64,000 bases of DNA. Source: Siderastrea siderea. Lineage: Eukaryota; Cnidaria; Anthozoa; Scleractinia; Rhizangiidae. Positions 13,234 through 27,700 of this stretch are shown one piece after another. The position numbers and the translations under genes are program-made. Every line of letters starts with the position of its first letter. Within the stretch, counting starts at the first letter, position 1. The DNA is taken from assembly GCA_964030785.1 (NCBI GenBank), contig OZ034978.1:13257953-13321952 (forward strand). The letters are read 5' to 3'. Under the pieces are notes generated by a model. It saw only the letters and a program-made list of their open reading frames with translations, was not told where the DNA came from and searched no databases.

Positions 13234-13414
13234 AGCCTGCGTGGCAAGCGCTTCCGCAGGCTTTTCCCGCCCGTTTGAAGCATTTATTGCTTTTTGGCCG
13301 CACAAAAACAGTGGGCGAACGCAAAAAATCGCTCGCCTCAACTTTTGCACGGCCTGAAAGCGAAAAACTGAAAGCTACAGAGCCGGCCCTATGGAAAGGC
13401 TTGCTACACAGGGT
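13234..13414. mobile_element. MITE, 'gcctgcgtagcaagcg' family, copy 1
   Basis: Ends 'agcctgcgtggcaagcgctt' and 'ggcttgctacacaggg' are inverted; the core repeats 'gaagcatttattgctttttgg' against 'gcctgaaagcgaaaaactg'. Related copies lie at 14976-15192 and 22484-22710. Confidence 0.65.
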
Positions 13415-14975
13415 AAAGCACAGGGGGCCCAGACAATAAGTTTGTGTTTAACCGTTTGTGTGACATTCAACGGCGAACTCAAAACCCTTCGAAATCGATA
13501 TAAATATCATTTCTGAGGGAAAAGGACGACAACACACCACAAGTGAGTTAATTTAACGTTTATTTAACATTGATTCATACATATATTTAGCGATACGTCG
13601 CGATAGCATGAAACTGACGGTAAATCCCATACATTTACTATAATTTAAACACAAACTTAATGTCTGGGCCCCGTGTGGTTTCACGGTGACGTTACTGATC
13701 ATGCGTATTGCATTGTTCAGCGATGTTATTCAATTTTACAGTGGTACAAACTGGCCCCAGTGTTATTTTCTAGGTTAGTGCCACGCGCGGGAGGTTGCAA
13801 TAAAACGACTTTTTTACGTACTTCCGTCCACTTACGTAAGTCGGTGTCGGCGCAACTAACCGGTAGGCGTTTTCAATCTTGTCGCAACCTAATGAAGCCA
13901 GATACCGGCAAGGGGATTTCATACGTTCCTCACAGACATGATTAAGGAAAATTTTAAGTCAATTTGGCCTGCGAGCCCGATCACCGCATGCAACGCCCGA
14001 TCGAAATCACCGATGGGCAGCAAGCATGACGCCGCAGAAATTTACTGGTGACTCTACGGCAATCACTATCATTCACATAGTGTGCCCGTTTCCGCGGTTG
14101 CTAAGTAAAACGAACTTAGTTCAAGCAATTAGTAGCCGGCGATCAGACTTCTTAGTGAGGAATAGGGCAAAAAATATATTCCTATGAAGCAAGCGATGGG
14201 TAGAGGGAGCACTGGGTGATTTTTTCCTCGCGATTTGTTCCTTATAAAGGAGTCTGTTCACAGGTGAATAAATCAGCGATTTCAGAACACAAGTTTCCAT
14301 GGCTCTTCTCCAGGCGCCGTTGCATTTCGTCCGTAAAGAGCGGGAAAAACTGGGAGGTGGGACTTCATGAAAGCAGTCCAACAACTTTCGCGCACCGTGC
14401 TCGACAGAGTAACGCACAGGGAGCCTGATTTTCCCCTCCTTTCCCCCATCTAGGTGAGTTTCCCTTCCAGAGGTTTATAGTGTCCGAATTAGCACTGTCG
14501 TCAGTGGTCGTGCTAAATGCTAAATACTCAGACACTTAAATAAAGTTCTTTTTCTTCCATCCAAATTGTAAAGACCGTTCCTAGTTTGCAGTTTAAAGAG
14601 AGGAATCGTTAGAATTGTTGTCAGAATCTAGCATCGGATGGTAGGTTTTCCTAATTGTTGCTCAGCCCCCGGCTGACACCTCCCCTCACCCCCTGCAATT
14701 AGGTGATTTACTCCAGTCTGTGATCAAGTGCCTTTTATTTTACTTATAAGCGCTGACTTAGCATTTCACACAAGTATTTAATTTTTTTTTTATCACCGGA
14801 ATAAAAGGTTACACATTAAAAATCTACATCGTATGTATTTCTAAGCAGGACAATTTTCACTGTGGTCTTAGAAGTAGTGAGGCCTCCATTTCTACAACTA
14901 ATATCGAGATCACACCGAGAAGCGTTTTCTTTTCCAAAATTATTACTCTAATGGACCGGACCACTATATTTCAGT
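13415..14975. other. Host non-coding sequence, nothing recognised
   Basis: Region between two MITEs downstream of host gene B. Short open frames on both strands lack domains and splice context. Confidence 0.35.
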
Positions 14976-15192
14976 TAGCTTGCGTAGCAGTCGTTTCCGT
15001 TTTCTTTTAGCCAAGTGGGAGAAGCGTGAGCCAAGCGGAGACGCGCGAGGGCATGGGGCGAAAAGGAGCCAAAAAAATTGCCCACTTCCAATTTTTTTGC
15101 TCCTTTTCGCCCCATGCCCTCGCGCGTCTCCGCTTGGCCCACGCTTCTCCCACTTGGCTAAAAGGAAACGGAAACGACTGCTACGCCGGCTA
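14976..15192. mobile_element. MITE, 'gcctgcgtagcaagcg' family, long perfect hairpin
   Basis: Arms run from 'tagcttgcgtagcagtcgt' through 'tttagccaagtgggagaagc' to a centre at about 15080, then back in complement to 'acgactgctacgccggcta'. The near-perfect pairing over about 100 bp per arm suggests a recent insertion. Confidence 0.75.
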
Positions 15193-15484
15193 TTTTTTAG
15201 TAGTTACGCAAAATCTCTAAAAAAGCGTGACAGAATGGCCTGTAAAATCGGCCACAGCGACATCTTCGAAAGCATTAAACACCGTCAAAAAACACAACAG
15301 AAAAGATCAGGTCACTCTATCCTGTTAACAGGCTCCTTTGTGGGAAATATAGAGACATCAAAATTGGCGAGCGACGCGAGCCATGTGAGACCCCAGGCCT
15401 CGCACGTTCACTTCACTCGCTTGCTTCTTTGTGCATCCTGTTCCTCACTGTGGAGCCCGTTCACAGGCTGAGGGTCATTGATTT

Positions 15485-18400
15485 CTACTGCTTTTCTGCC
15501 ATTCCATATTCTGGAGGAGGACCATCCTCTGCTGGTTCCGGCTTACCAGGGAACCCCTGCTGTTGGGGTGGGTAGCCCTGCTGTAGGGGTGGGTAGCCTT
15601 GCTGTTGGGGTGGGTAGCCCTGGTGTTGGGGTGGATATCCCTGCTGTTGGGGCGGATATACTTGCTGGGTGGTGAATGTGGTCTGCTGTACCCCCATGGG
15701 GTAAACACCCGGCTGTGCCACTACTACCACGTTGCCTGGCTGTGAAGAAAAGGCTTGCATTAATGTCGGAATAAGTAATAACTTGATAAAAGTAGGGACA
15801 TAGAAAAGGGAATACGCGTGCAAAAGTGGATGGAAAGAAATATTCCTGAACGGATAGAATCCTCCCTTATTTTACAACAGAATGGGAGAGAAGGGGAGGC
15901 AAGTAGGGGAGGGGGCTGGGAGTTATACTTCTCGCTTCCCGTACCCTGTAGTCCCGGTTCCGGGCTCGCACCTTTTTGCAATTTTTCGATTGCGAAATAT
16001 TCCGCGATTTTCCCTATTTCTCCCTCCTCACGCCACTTTGGGAATCCCGCTCCCCGCACCCTCTCAGCCGCCTCCCGTACACCGCCCACCGCTTTTTACT
16101 CAGGCTCCTGCCCCTTGTACCCCCCCCCCCCCACAGGCAAGGGGGCAGTAGAATTTGTGGCAGGGGGACAGGGGGAAGAAGGGCAGACGCAGGAAGGGAG
16201 GGGACTGGAGGCAGAGCGTAGGGCGTAAAGTTCTATCGACTATCAAGGGATTATCGACTGGAGGTTATCCTCAAGGGATACTATTGGACCGATAGTCCTC
16301 TCGACGCATTGTATCTATTGTTCGTTGTCCTCATTATAATCATTTCTCGTCGTCACGTCTGTTACTAAAATCTGACAGACGGCTTCGCAAACATCCATAG
16401 TGATATCGACAATCTTCACCTCGAATTAAAGACCGAAATCGATGGAATTAAACGTACTATCAAGGATATCGAAAAAAGCCTGGAGAGCAAGCAAGAAGAT
16501 GTCGAAGTTGTAAAGGAGGACGTGAAGAAGGTGACCGAGGATCTTTCAAAGAGCACCAACACCTTGAATGAAAAAATCGTGGAGCTCGAACAGTTTTCAA
16601 AGAGCCCTGAAGTCACTGAAGCCTTGAACGCAAAAATTGCGGAGCTCGAAACCCAGCTCAAGCAGCAGATAGAGGATAACATCAGACTCGAACAGTATAC
16701 ACGAAGAGAAAACCTTCGCTTCAACAACATTTTGGAAACAGAGGATGAAGACTGCAAATCAGTTGTTCAAAACATTATTCAGCAAATGGAGATTGATTCC
16801 TCTACAATACGTTGCCATGCTGTGCATCGAGTAGGGAAAAAATTGGAAGGAAGACACAGGCCGATTACAGTGCTTTTTGTAAGTCGTGAAGACAGAGAGC
16901 TTGTGTGGTCCAAACTAGGTAAGATTAAACAAATACATCAACTTGAAGAAGCCTACATAACGGAGGATTACGCCCCGGCGATCCAAAAAGAGAGACAAAT
17001 CTTCATTAAAGCTATGATGAAAGCTCGAAATGATGGAATAGACAACGTTAAAGTAGTAGGCAGATTTGTGGTGGTAAACGGTGAGAAATTCGACTGTAGA
17101 TGGATCCCGGACAGTTTGATGTGACTTTAGCTTTAAAAATTAAAAATGCCTTGAAGGTCTCTGTACTCTGAAAACATATTTGATAAGGAGGGCAACACAG
17201 AAGAAATGCTGCTTGAGAGGATTTATTTGAATTGTCACCCTTTAGGATTGCATCCACAGACTGAAATTTAGAACCATCTTATGCCGTACAAACTATTTAA
17301 CATCTTTACCTGGTCGGTTTGTGCATACTAATTTTGCAGTTGTACGAGAAAAATCCATTTTTAGGTGAGATGATGGACAAAACCTCAAGGGGAAAAGGCC
17401 CAACAATAGAGAGCTTTTATTTCAGTATGCTGTGCTGCTCTTCTGTGTGTATATTTAAATCTTTGTTTGTTACGTGTGCGTTAATTCGTTCCCTAGGTAT
17501 TTGTTCTCACAGCGTGGCTACCCAATTTGCAATAGGCAATATAAACCCAAACATAAATGAATCTCAGTATCTGTTCTCTTAATGTGAGGGAACTGGGGGA
17601 CAACTTGAAAAGACGAGAACTTTTCAACTGGCTTAGAAAGAAAAAACACTCAATTTATATGCTGCCAGAAGTTCACTGTTCTGAAAACACAAATTCCATG
17701 TGGTCTGCAGAATGGGGATATAAGACTATTTTTAGTGGACAAGCTAGCAGTAAGTGTGGGGTCGCCATTTTGTTTAACAACACCTTCAGCTTTAAAATCC
17801 GAAAATCCTTCTCTGACCCAAACGGTAGATTCACTATCTGCGATATCGAAACAGAACAGAAATGTATTACTTTAGCTACATTATACGCGCCTAATGTTGA
17901 TGATCCAAGATTTTTTGAGATTGTCTTTGAACATCTGCTCGACTTTGAGTGTGACGAAATCATCGTAGGCGGAGACTTTAACCTTGTTTTGAACATAGAT
18001 ATGGACAAAAAAGGTGGACTTGCTAGGAAAAACAGTAAGTCTCAAGAAATAGTTAACGACCTCGCTGCCCAATTGGATTTAATAGACGCGTGGAGAATAA
18101 TAAACCCGGATAGTCGTAAATACACTTGGCGCCGGAGAAGGCCTGAAATCTCATGCCGCCTTGATTTTTTCCTCGTAAGACAGAGTCTTATGTGCAGCAT
18201 TACGAGTGCGAATATCTCAGCTGGTTACAAAACAGATCACTCGCTAATCGACATCAGAATAGCTCTTCACTCAAACCCTAGAGGTCCAGGTTTCTGGAAA
18301 CTTAACACTTCCTTTCTAACTGAAATCGATTATGTTAATCGAATTCGAGATGTTATTAAGAAAACACATGAAGAATATCATTACGATGATATCGTAAACT

Positions 18401-21400
18401 GAGCCTTGCTATGGGAGATGACGAAACTTAAAACAAGAGAGTAGTCAATGAAGTACGCGACGGCTAAAAAGGCAAAAATGTCAAGGCGAGAAGAAGAACT
18501 TGAGGAAGAAATTAATTTTTTGCAAAATTATATTGAATCCAACCAAATAAATCCAAATGATAAAACAAAGACCTTTGGCATCCTCGAGGCTAGAAAAAGT
18601 GAACTGGAAAAGATTATTGAGTATCGCACCAAAGGGTCAATTTTAAGGTCTAGATGCAGATGGTATAACGAAGGGGAAAAAACACGAAACACTTTCTAAA
18701 TTTGGAAAAACGTCATTTTAAGCAAGGAGCCATCACCCAGCTAAAAGTAGACGATGAGAACTTCGTTACAACGGATAAAAAATTTTTAAATCAATGTGAA
18801 GCCTTATATAGAAACCTTTACAGCTCAAAAATTGACACCCCTAATGAAAAGGATGATCACATCTTCTTCGAGGCTTCTACAGAAAAGAAACTAAATTAAA
18901 TTGAGCAGGGTAGCTGCGAGGGTTCTTTGACGAGAGCAGAATGCCTAAAATAAAACACCTGGCTCCGACGGGTTACCTGCTGAATTTTATAAAATCTTTT
19001 GGAATGATATTGCTGACCTCCTTCTTGGTTCAATCAATTATGCTTAATGAAACAGTGCAACTATCCGTATCTCAGAAGCGTGGGATCGTTAAACTCATTC
19101 CAAAAAAAGATGCAGAGCCATATTATGTTAAAAACTGGCGTCCAATATCTCTGTTAAACTGAGACTACAAACTGGCTACCAAAGCTGTCGCTAATCGACT
19201 CAAACAAGTACTTGCTAAACTTATTGATACCGATCAGACTGGCTTTCTTACAGGTAGATTTATTGGGGAGAACATCAGACTTATTGATAGTGTCATTAAC
19301 TTTGCAGCTGCTAAAAACATTCCTGGGCTTCTCGTTTTCCTTGATTTTGAGAAAGCCTTCGATACAGTAGAGTGGCCGTTCATACAGAAAACCTTTCACC
19401 ACTTTAATTTTGGCCCATCCATTATCAGCTGGATTAAGCTCTTTTATCATGACATAGAAACCTGTATCTTGAACAATGGCTGGTCTAGTAATTTTTTCAA
19501 ACTAGAAAGAGGGGTAAGGCAAGGCTGTCCGCTGTCACCTTATCTGTTCATTCTATGTGCAGAAACCCTTGCGGACGCAATAAGGAATGACAATAACATC
19601 AAAGGTATAACTGTTGATGTACAGGAAATTAAAATCAGTTTATATGCAGACAATACAACTCTTATTCTAGATGGATCTAGGGCATGTTTGCAAAATTCAC
19701 TGCAGGTATTAGAGCTTTTTAGTTCGATATCGGGTCTCCGATTAAATTATAAAAAAGCAGAAGTGCTGTGGATTGGCGCCAATGCGGGTAGCAAAGAAAA
19801 ATTGTGTCCTGAACATGATTTGAAAAAGATGAAAAATAAAGTTAAAACTCTAGGTGTATGGCTCTCAGCCGACCCAATAATAACGATGAAAGCTAACTAT
19901 GATGAAAAGTTAACAAAACTCAAAGCAAGCTTGAGCTGCTGGGAACTGGTAAGATTAAGTCTAATTGGAAAAGTTACAGTGTTAAAAAGCTTAATTGTTT
20001 CTCAGCTCACGTATATTTTGTCACCTTTGCCAACAAACCAGTGTGCTGTTGACGAAGTCAACACCCTTTTCTTTACGTTTTTGTGGAATGGCAAAGGTGA
20101 CAAGATCAAGCGTGATATAATGATCAGTGAATACGAAGATGGAGGACTAAAGATGATTGATATAAGACTTTTCACCCAAGCACTAAAACTAAACTGGGTG
20201 AAAAAGTTCCTTGACACAGGAAATCATGCAAAATGGAAGCTGTTTTTCAGTTTACAATTAAGAGACTTAGGAGGCGGTACTATCTTCAAAGGTAATCTGC
20301 ACAAAAAGGATTTATTAGCCTACTTCAAGGTATCAAATGTTTTCTTGCGAGAAATTTTGCAACCTGGTTAAATATTAACTACGAAGATAATATTTCTTCA
20401 AAGAAACAGTTACTTTCACAGTATCTCTGGCTAAACTCTCTCATTCGAGTCAATAGTAAACCAATACACTATGCAGCATGGTCTTCTCAAGGAATACAGA
20501 ATATTGGTCATTTGATGGAAAATGAGACTAGATTTCTATCCTTCTCTGAATTCAAAGAGCGTTATAATATCAAGACAAACTTTCTATCTTTCTGTGGAGT
20601 AATATCAGCCATAAAACATTTGGTCATAATCTTTAAGAAAAACGCCGCTCACGAAAACACCAACTATGAAAGTTTTCTTGATAAGTTTTTACGGGCAAAA
20701 AATCCAAATATAGCAGCATACGAAAAACTTGTAGAAAAAAAGAAACAAAAGCAGCCCGTTAACAGCCAAACAAAATGGTCTGTGGACTGCATGATAGAAG
20801 AAAATGAAACTATTGACTGGAAGACTGCTTACAAGTTACCTTTTCAATGTACGAAAATATCAAAACTTCTTGTGTTTCAATTTAAACTCTTACACAGGAG
20901 ACTGGCCACTAATAATTTGTTTAAAAAAATAAATCTAAACGACAACGACCTTTGCAGCTTCTGCCAACTCGAAGAGGAAACTCTTATCCATCTTTTCTGG
21001 AACTGCACGATAACTTCCTGCTTTTGGGATTATTTTAAGCAATGGCTGCTTAATAATGAAATTTCTCTACGTTCACTTGAGTTAACGCCTTCCTTGCTTA
21101 TAGGTTTAAAGCCCCACCCATTTCTTCGCAAGTATATCTACTTTTTATTCTTAGTCGCAAGACTTTACATTTGGACCTGTAGAACACGATGTACTCGCCC
21201 TACGATAGACAATTTCCCCCTTTTCCTCTCACATTACAATCTTTGAAAGATATTTTTTCCTGCCTTTTGCGGATTGAGGACCACGTATGTGGAACGGTAG
21301 CTAGTCAGGGTACATGTAGTTAGAAAAGATAGCATAATAAGTTCAGTTTTTTTTTGGGGGGGGGGGGAAGGGGGGGTTAATGTAAGCTAGTATTGTTGAA

Positions 21401-24400
21401 AGTAACGAATGTTATGTAATTACTATATGCTGTGTTTTCCACTCTGTTGTACTGCTATATAGCATTTTCCGCTGCTTACTATCGATAAATTTATTTAAAA
21501 AATGTAAGTAAAATATAGTATGTAGGTATGGTATGTCAGTATTATGTAAGTGTTATGTTACCTATTAAGTTAGTATGTATCCAATGTACTTTAAGTGAAG
21601 TGTAGTATGTATGGTATGTATTATGTAAATATGATGTCATGTAAATTAGTACGTAAATATTGTGTAAGTTATGTCTGTAAGTTAGTATGTTGACGTAATG
21701 CAAGTAAATGAAGTGTAATAAAAGTGAACATTAAAACAAAATCTGTCAAATGGATTGGTCTCGGGCAAAGCAATTGTTTTTTTATCAAATCACTAAAGCG
21801 GATTGACTGCGGCCTTTCAAAGGAAAAAGTAGCAATTTTTGATTGAATTTTTTAAACTTGCAGTCATTCTAGAGCCCAGAGCTCTGTTAATTTGGGCAGA
21901 CAGAAAACGAAGGCCCTAGTGTCAGGACAGAAGTACACTTTGGTTACCATAGTTACCTGTGATGATCTTGCGCAGCAGGTCCCCATACAACCAATGATAG
22001 AACCAGCCAATGTGAATACAGCAGCGAAGCCTCCCACGATCAGAATGGCCAAGAAACAGGCCTCAATTGTCCTGATGTCATCGCAGTTGTGCACTGTGTG
22101 GTGAAATGAAACTGTTATCCCCATGCATCTTCTCCTCACTGTTCTCCATATAGTTCTTATAGAGAACTTGGGAGAATTTGATTAAACATCAACACATTTC
22201 ACGTCTGGTGATCATTTCCTCTATTCTCATGACCTGTATATTTGATCAACTAGTGATATTGTAAGGAGAAATTAGATGATTGTCACTCTTGGGGTTTAAA
22301 GGGTTAACCCTATCATTTTCCCGTCAACGCTCGAGTCGTTTGGATTCTTGAGTCTGTGAGTGAAATGCTAAAATGTGCCCATTCAAATGAAAGCCTAGTC
22401 AGCAGATCTTTCCTGTGCTGCTGTTGATGTTTATTATGTTGTACACGGCGGGTTCTGGCTTTCGAGTCTATGAGTGAAATCCTAGCCTGCGTAGCAAGCG
22501 TTTTCGTAGGGCTTTCCGCAGGTTTGAAGCATTTTTCGCTTCTTGAACGCGCGAAAATTGGGGCGAGCGCAAAAAAGTACGGGAAGGCCTCCCCTCCCCC
22601 TCCCCGCTGCTTCTATCAGTGTTGCATTCGCCCCAACTTTTGCGCCGCCGAAAAGCGAAAAACGCCTCGAAAGGGCGGAAAACCCTACGGAAACGCTTGC
22701 TACGCAGGGTAGTGAAATCCTGAAATGTGACTATTCAAATGAAATCTACTGAGCAGTTCTTTGCTGTGGTATTGTCGATTTTTTATGATGCTGTACCCCG
22801 TACGCAGTTGGTCTAACTTTTGCCGGAATCTTCTGGTGAAATCCTAAAGTGTAACCACTCAAATGAAAGCTACCGAGCAGTAGTTTCCTGCGGAACTGTT
22901 TATTATGCTGTACAAGGTGGTTCTTACTACTGAGTCTGTGGGTAAAATCCTAAAGTGTGACCATTCAGATGAAAGCTACTGAGCAGTACTTTCTTGTGGT
23001 GCTGTTTATCATGCTGCACTAAAGTGCGGCTATTTAGGCGAAACTGCTTTCCCGTGGTTATTCAAAATGTAGTTTTCTAGTAGTTTACTTCAAGTTTGAC
23101 TTTCAGTATTCTTTAGAACTGAAACGGTTAATGGCAGAAAAAAAAAAACAAACAAAACAAAACAAAACAAAAAACAAGAAACGTCTGTTACTAGATAAAA
23201 ACATTGTACCGTATTTAGATTAAATCATCCGCTATCTTGGATTAAAACCAGTTTCCATTCTTGAATAATAATTGACAGTAAATTACTATTGAGCGTCTCA
23301 AACTCCCGTTACCACCGACAACTGTTTATTTCCCTTGAGCGTTTGAGATAGCAGGAGACTGATGTTGTTGTAGGAAGGAGCACAAACAATGACAGAAGAA
23401 AATAGCGGCGTACTCCCCCGTTTCACCCAGTAACCCTTAATAGTCTTAATACTCCAGGTACCAAACCAAAGCCCTTATCTCACCTGTAATGGGGGTGTTC
23501 TCTGTGTCATCACAAAAGCATTTGTCCCCTACTTGATGACAGTTGGACTCCACCACTTTGCGGATGATATGCCAGATGAGCCATGCAATAAGAGCTATGA
23601 TTACTTGAACGATCATAACGATGAACCACAAGATACACATCACCAAGTAAAATACCATCTGTTAATTAGTGAGAGAATAGCTGAAAAACATTCATCCATC
23701 CCTTTCCCCAGCACAGGGTCAGAATTTCACCCCGGGACGAAAAATCCACGTGAAAGCAGTGAGAGTTTTCATCTCGAATAAATACCAAACGTTTGTAAGC
23801 AATGATTTCTTCCCGGGGTGAAACAACGAATGTTAACAAAATCTTACTTTCGGTGTGTCGCTACGTTCGAGGAATTCTTTTATTTCCACTTTTCTATGAA
23901 CCCGCCGCAATTAGCGTGATCGCTACCTGCGGGCTTCCAAGCATTGTCCATTATTATTTATTATTTCAATAAAGTTGTTATTGTTGTTTTTGGGAACGAT
24001 GTCATGGTAACTTTAAAGTTACAGTAAATACTTGTTTCGTATCCAATGCAGTGGCATTATTACCTTCATCGATTTCAAGGGTTTCTGCATTAAATAGTCT
24101 TAGAACTCTGCATACGTAATCCTAGCGTACCGCGTGCATTCCGTGGCAATCCAACACGTGTCTCTATAGTATGTGTCCCTTATATAAGGTCATTCCATTT
24201 TCACAATAGTTCATTCAGTCTATTCGGTGTTACGATTGTTTCTTTTCGCGCCCCACCCGTCTTTCCGCAACGGTGAATCAGCACTTCACCAGGAGCTCCC
24301 TGCTCCTGACCGCGTCGGACTGAGTCTTCCGTATCTTATTTAGTTTAAGGCATTGTTTGCGCATGGCCCTAGAGATAATATGTTATTAGTTATCATGTAA

Positions 24401-24705
24401 GTAGCGAGAGCAAAATGGCCGGAAGAGTTACGACAATAAAATTTCTCTTAAAGAAGTTTTCACTTTTTAAAGTTTCACTTACCACTGCTTTGTTTCTCTT
24501 TAACCAAGTCAAGATTCCCAAAATAGTAATGATGGCCAGCTAGAACAAGTGACATATAAAAGGATAATTTAGTCAAGAGAGGTGTGTGTTTTGAAGGCTG
24601 GAAGAGTGAAAGGGAGAACCAGGGAAAATTTAAGGCATTATTTATATGGATAAAAGTTGCCCCGGGTACCCGAGGCAACCCTCTTATCAGAGGCAAATAA
24701 TAATA

Positions 24706-24761
<56 letters not shown>

Positions 24762-27700
24762 AGTAATGTCTTTATTCATCACAACATAGATTAAAAAATG
24801 GTTGTCCGGGTTAAAAAAGTGACCCTACCAGGAGGGTAAGCCGGGCCAGGTTTGAATTTCTCCTGTAAACGCTTCGCGCGCTGGGTTTTGTAGAGAAACG
24901 GTATGAAAAGTTGGGCTCGCCCAGGGCGCCCAGGGTGGCTTAGGTAGGGGGTGACCCGTCTACCCGGGACTTTTCTCCACGTAAACAGGGCCTAAGTTTA
25001 CCCTGCCTAACCAACCATTGAAAATCGAGCTATGATTGGAAATCAATCAATATCAGTCGAAGACAGTCACATAAATGATAGCGGTTGGTATTGGCTAATC
25101 GAAGGCCAGTCGATAGTTATCAGAAAAATTCCTTAATTACATCAATTGATATCGATTGCCATCGATTGCTACATCGATTGACCACATTGGTTGAAGCAAT
25201 GTTTGGTTAACTTAGCATACTTGTGAGACATCAGTGGCCTGGCAAAAGACGAGAGAGCGTGGTAACGAGGAAATTTGATGTAACGATCGAGTCGCTCAAA
25301 TGGGTAACTGAATCGATACAAATGGATGAGAACCAACGGAATTCGATAAAATTCGTTGAAATTAACAGACACACAAATTTTCTTCATAGATTGGTTATCG
25401 ATTTCCAAGATCAATCAAATTTTTATTTTCATAATTAATGAATTGGTCTGGCCGGACGGAGGTTTCATCGCTTTTTTTCACGTTTTATTTTTTCTAAATT
25501 TTCGAAATGCGAACAAATGTTCCCATCAGGTTAACCCTTTAAGCCTCAATAGTGACAAGTATCTTATTTCTCCTTACAGTATCATTACTTGATCAAACAT
25601 ACAGGTCATGAGAATTAAGAAAATCATCACTTAAGATGATGTGTCTTGATGTGTGATCAAATTCTCCCAACTAGTACTATAAGAAATGTATGGACAACAG
25701 CGAGGAGAACATACATGTTGATACTGGGGCTTAAAGGGAAATACGGTCAATGTGAAGCTAGCTATAAAGTTCATGAAGCAAATAACCTGTATTCAGTTTT
25801 CTACGAGCGTTTGACAGCAACGAAACAAATAGGTCTGAGATCCCGAAAGTCAGCGGAGCTTCTAACGTTACCTTTCACGCGGTCAGTTTACGCTCCAATT
25901 ATACTTCGCCAAGTGCATTTTGCCAAGCTCAAAAAAGAACATTGTTTGTAAAGAACGTCTAGTACGTTGATAAAGAGAAAGACAGAGGCTTTACCTCGGT
26001 TTTAGAACCTGTAAAACTTTCTGCTGACGTAAAGCAAAGGAAACACAACAAGTCAAACAATAGCAGATTGCATACAGGTTCTTACACCGTTGTAAACCTC
26101 ACAGTAGGGGCCCCGCTCTGTCGAATTCATTTATGATGCGTTTGTCACAATTTGCTTGTGACAAAGTGAATACAGCTTAGGCAGTTTACTTATGAAGAGC
26201 CTGACTAGCTTTTTTGTCCGACTTAAGGACTGTAAACGAACTCTCGCTTTCTCCTGTTCGGTCGTTGCAATCAAGGTTCTGAATATCTGCGGCGAGTGCA
26301 AAGTCTAAGCTCACACTGTCAATAAATCGTTATTCTGACTAGCCTATGGATTAATGTACTACGAAATAAGGTGGGATACGGTTGCTTTACAATAATAAAT
26401 ACATGTACAACCACTGGGTTATAAAAAAAAAGCATAGTAAATAGCCAAGAGAACCTTGTAGTTTCGTCGGGAAAATATATCTATTTTCTCCAATCTTTTG
26501 CATGACCAATATTTGGCTCACCTGCCTATGTGTAAGTTGTATTCATATGATAATCTTCAGACAAAAGTAAAATCATTCTCGAGCTGTCAATCTTAGACTG
26601 TACAATTTATCTTGCTCATTAATCGACTTTTAGGAACCGGGCCAATATATCGTAGGCATCTTAAGAAGAAGCAGAGAAACAAACAAGGAATAAATTAAAA
26701 CTCGTAGCCATTGTTTTGAACAGACCAACTATCACATTTATCTAGAACTGGAACTGGAACTGGATTTGAAATAAAATAAGAAGAAAACGAAAAACATAGA
26801 AATTAATTTACAGTCTACTTGGAACTCTACTAAATTAAGCAATATAAAAGATCTTAGCCCCTTTACACACAAAGTCGAAACGCTGTTTATATAAATGCTG
26901 CTGAAATTTTACTGAGTACTGACCATATGTAACATTTCAAAATGAGATAAAGCTATTGAGGAAACTTTCATGAAGTACTTTTTGTTTATTCATGCTCTAC
27001 AAGGTGCTTCAACCTTTTAAGAGGAGTGCTAAATCCTATATTTCGCTTTCCATTAAATAAAAGCTGCAGCGGAACAATGCACTTTGTTGTGGTGTGTTTA
27101 CTGTTCCGTACGAAGGTGGTTCAAATTAAACTTTTAAGTCTGGGGCTTAAACCTAAAATGTGACTGGAACTTGTTTTTCGATATACACATTTTTCGATGC
27201 AAAAACAACTTTGCGCTTTTTTCCCCAAGTTTTGAATAAATTTAATCGTGGGAGTGCATTTTTGACTTCAGAACAGAACCACGACATTCGCCCCAGGGTA
27301 CATTCCATCTAGGACTTACTTAAATTGTATTTTCTTGAGTTATACGTTTTCGACACGAAAAAAAGTATAAAGAGTGTAATAAACCTGATGAAGACTGGTA
27401 TTGGCCAGTCGAAATATTGTAACATACGTCTTTTCACGTTGTTTGATCAGTCCCTGCAGTAGTCATTTTGACAATCATTTATATTTTTATTATTCTTGAC
27501 TGATCACGATCTTTCTGATCCAACGTTGAGCCAGGTTGATCGTACACGGTTTTTTGCAGTTTTATACCTTAACTTCGTATAAAGAGTGTGTTCACCTGTG
27601 ACTACGTGATGACTTTGAAATTTCTCTATACAAATAGACAATTTGTCAACTGAATTTACTAGTTATCTTCTATTGAGTTTACAAAATAATGAGCCGCGTT

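Larger units (their letters stand above)
16369..21740 (+). mobile_element. L1/Tx1-type LINE, decayed, antisense in an intron of host gene B
   Basis: Contains in order an ORF1 remnant, an AP endonuclease, a reverse transcriptase and a C-terminal zinc-knuckle, then a 3' UTR rich in GTATGT repeats. The copy is dead: stops at 18400 and 19160, frame changes near 18700, 18900-18940 and 20371, and the catalytic YADD replaced by YADN at 19643-19654. ORF1 has no start codon after the in-frame stop at 16366, so the 5' end is truncated or mutated. I could not find target-site duplications; the 3' boundary is approximate. Confidence 0.85.

Noticed and set aside
14980..15471. 163-aa plus frame
   Set aside because: Runs through a palindromic MITE; no domain.
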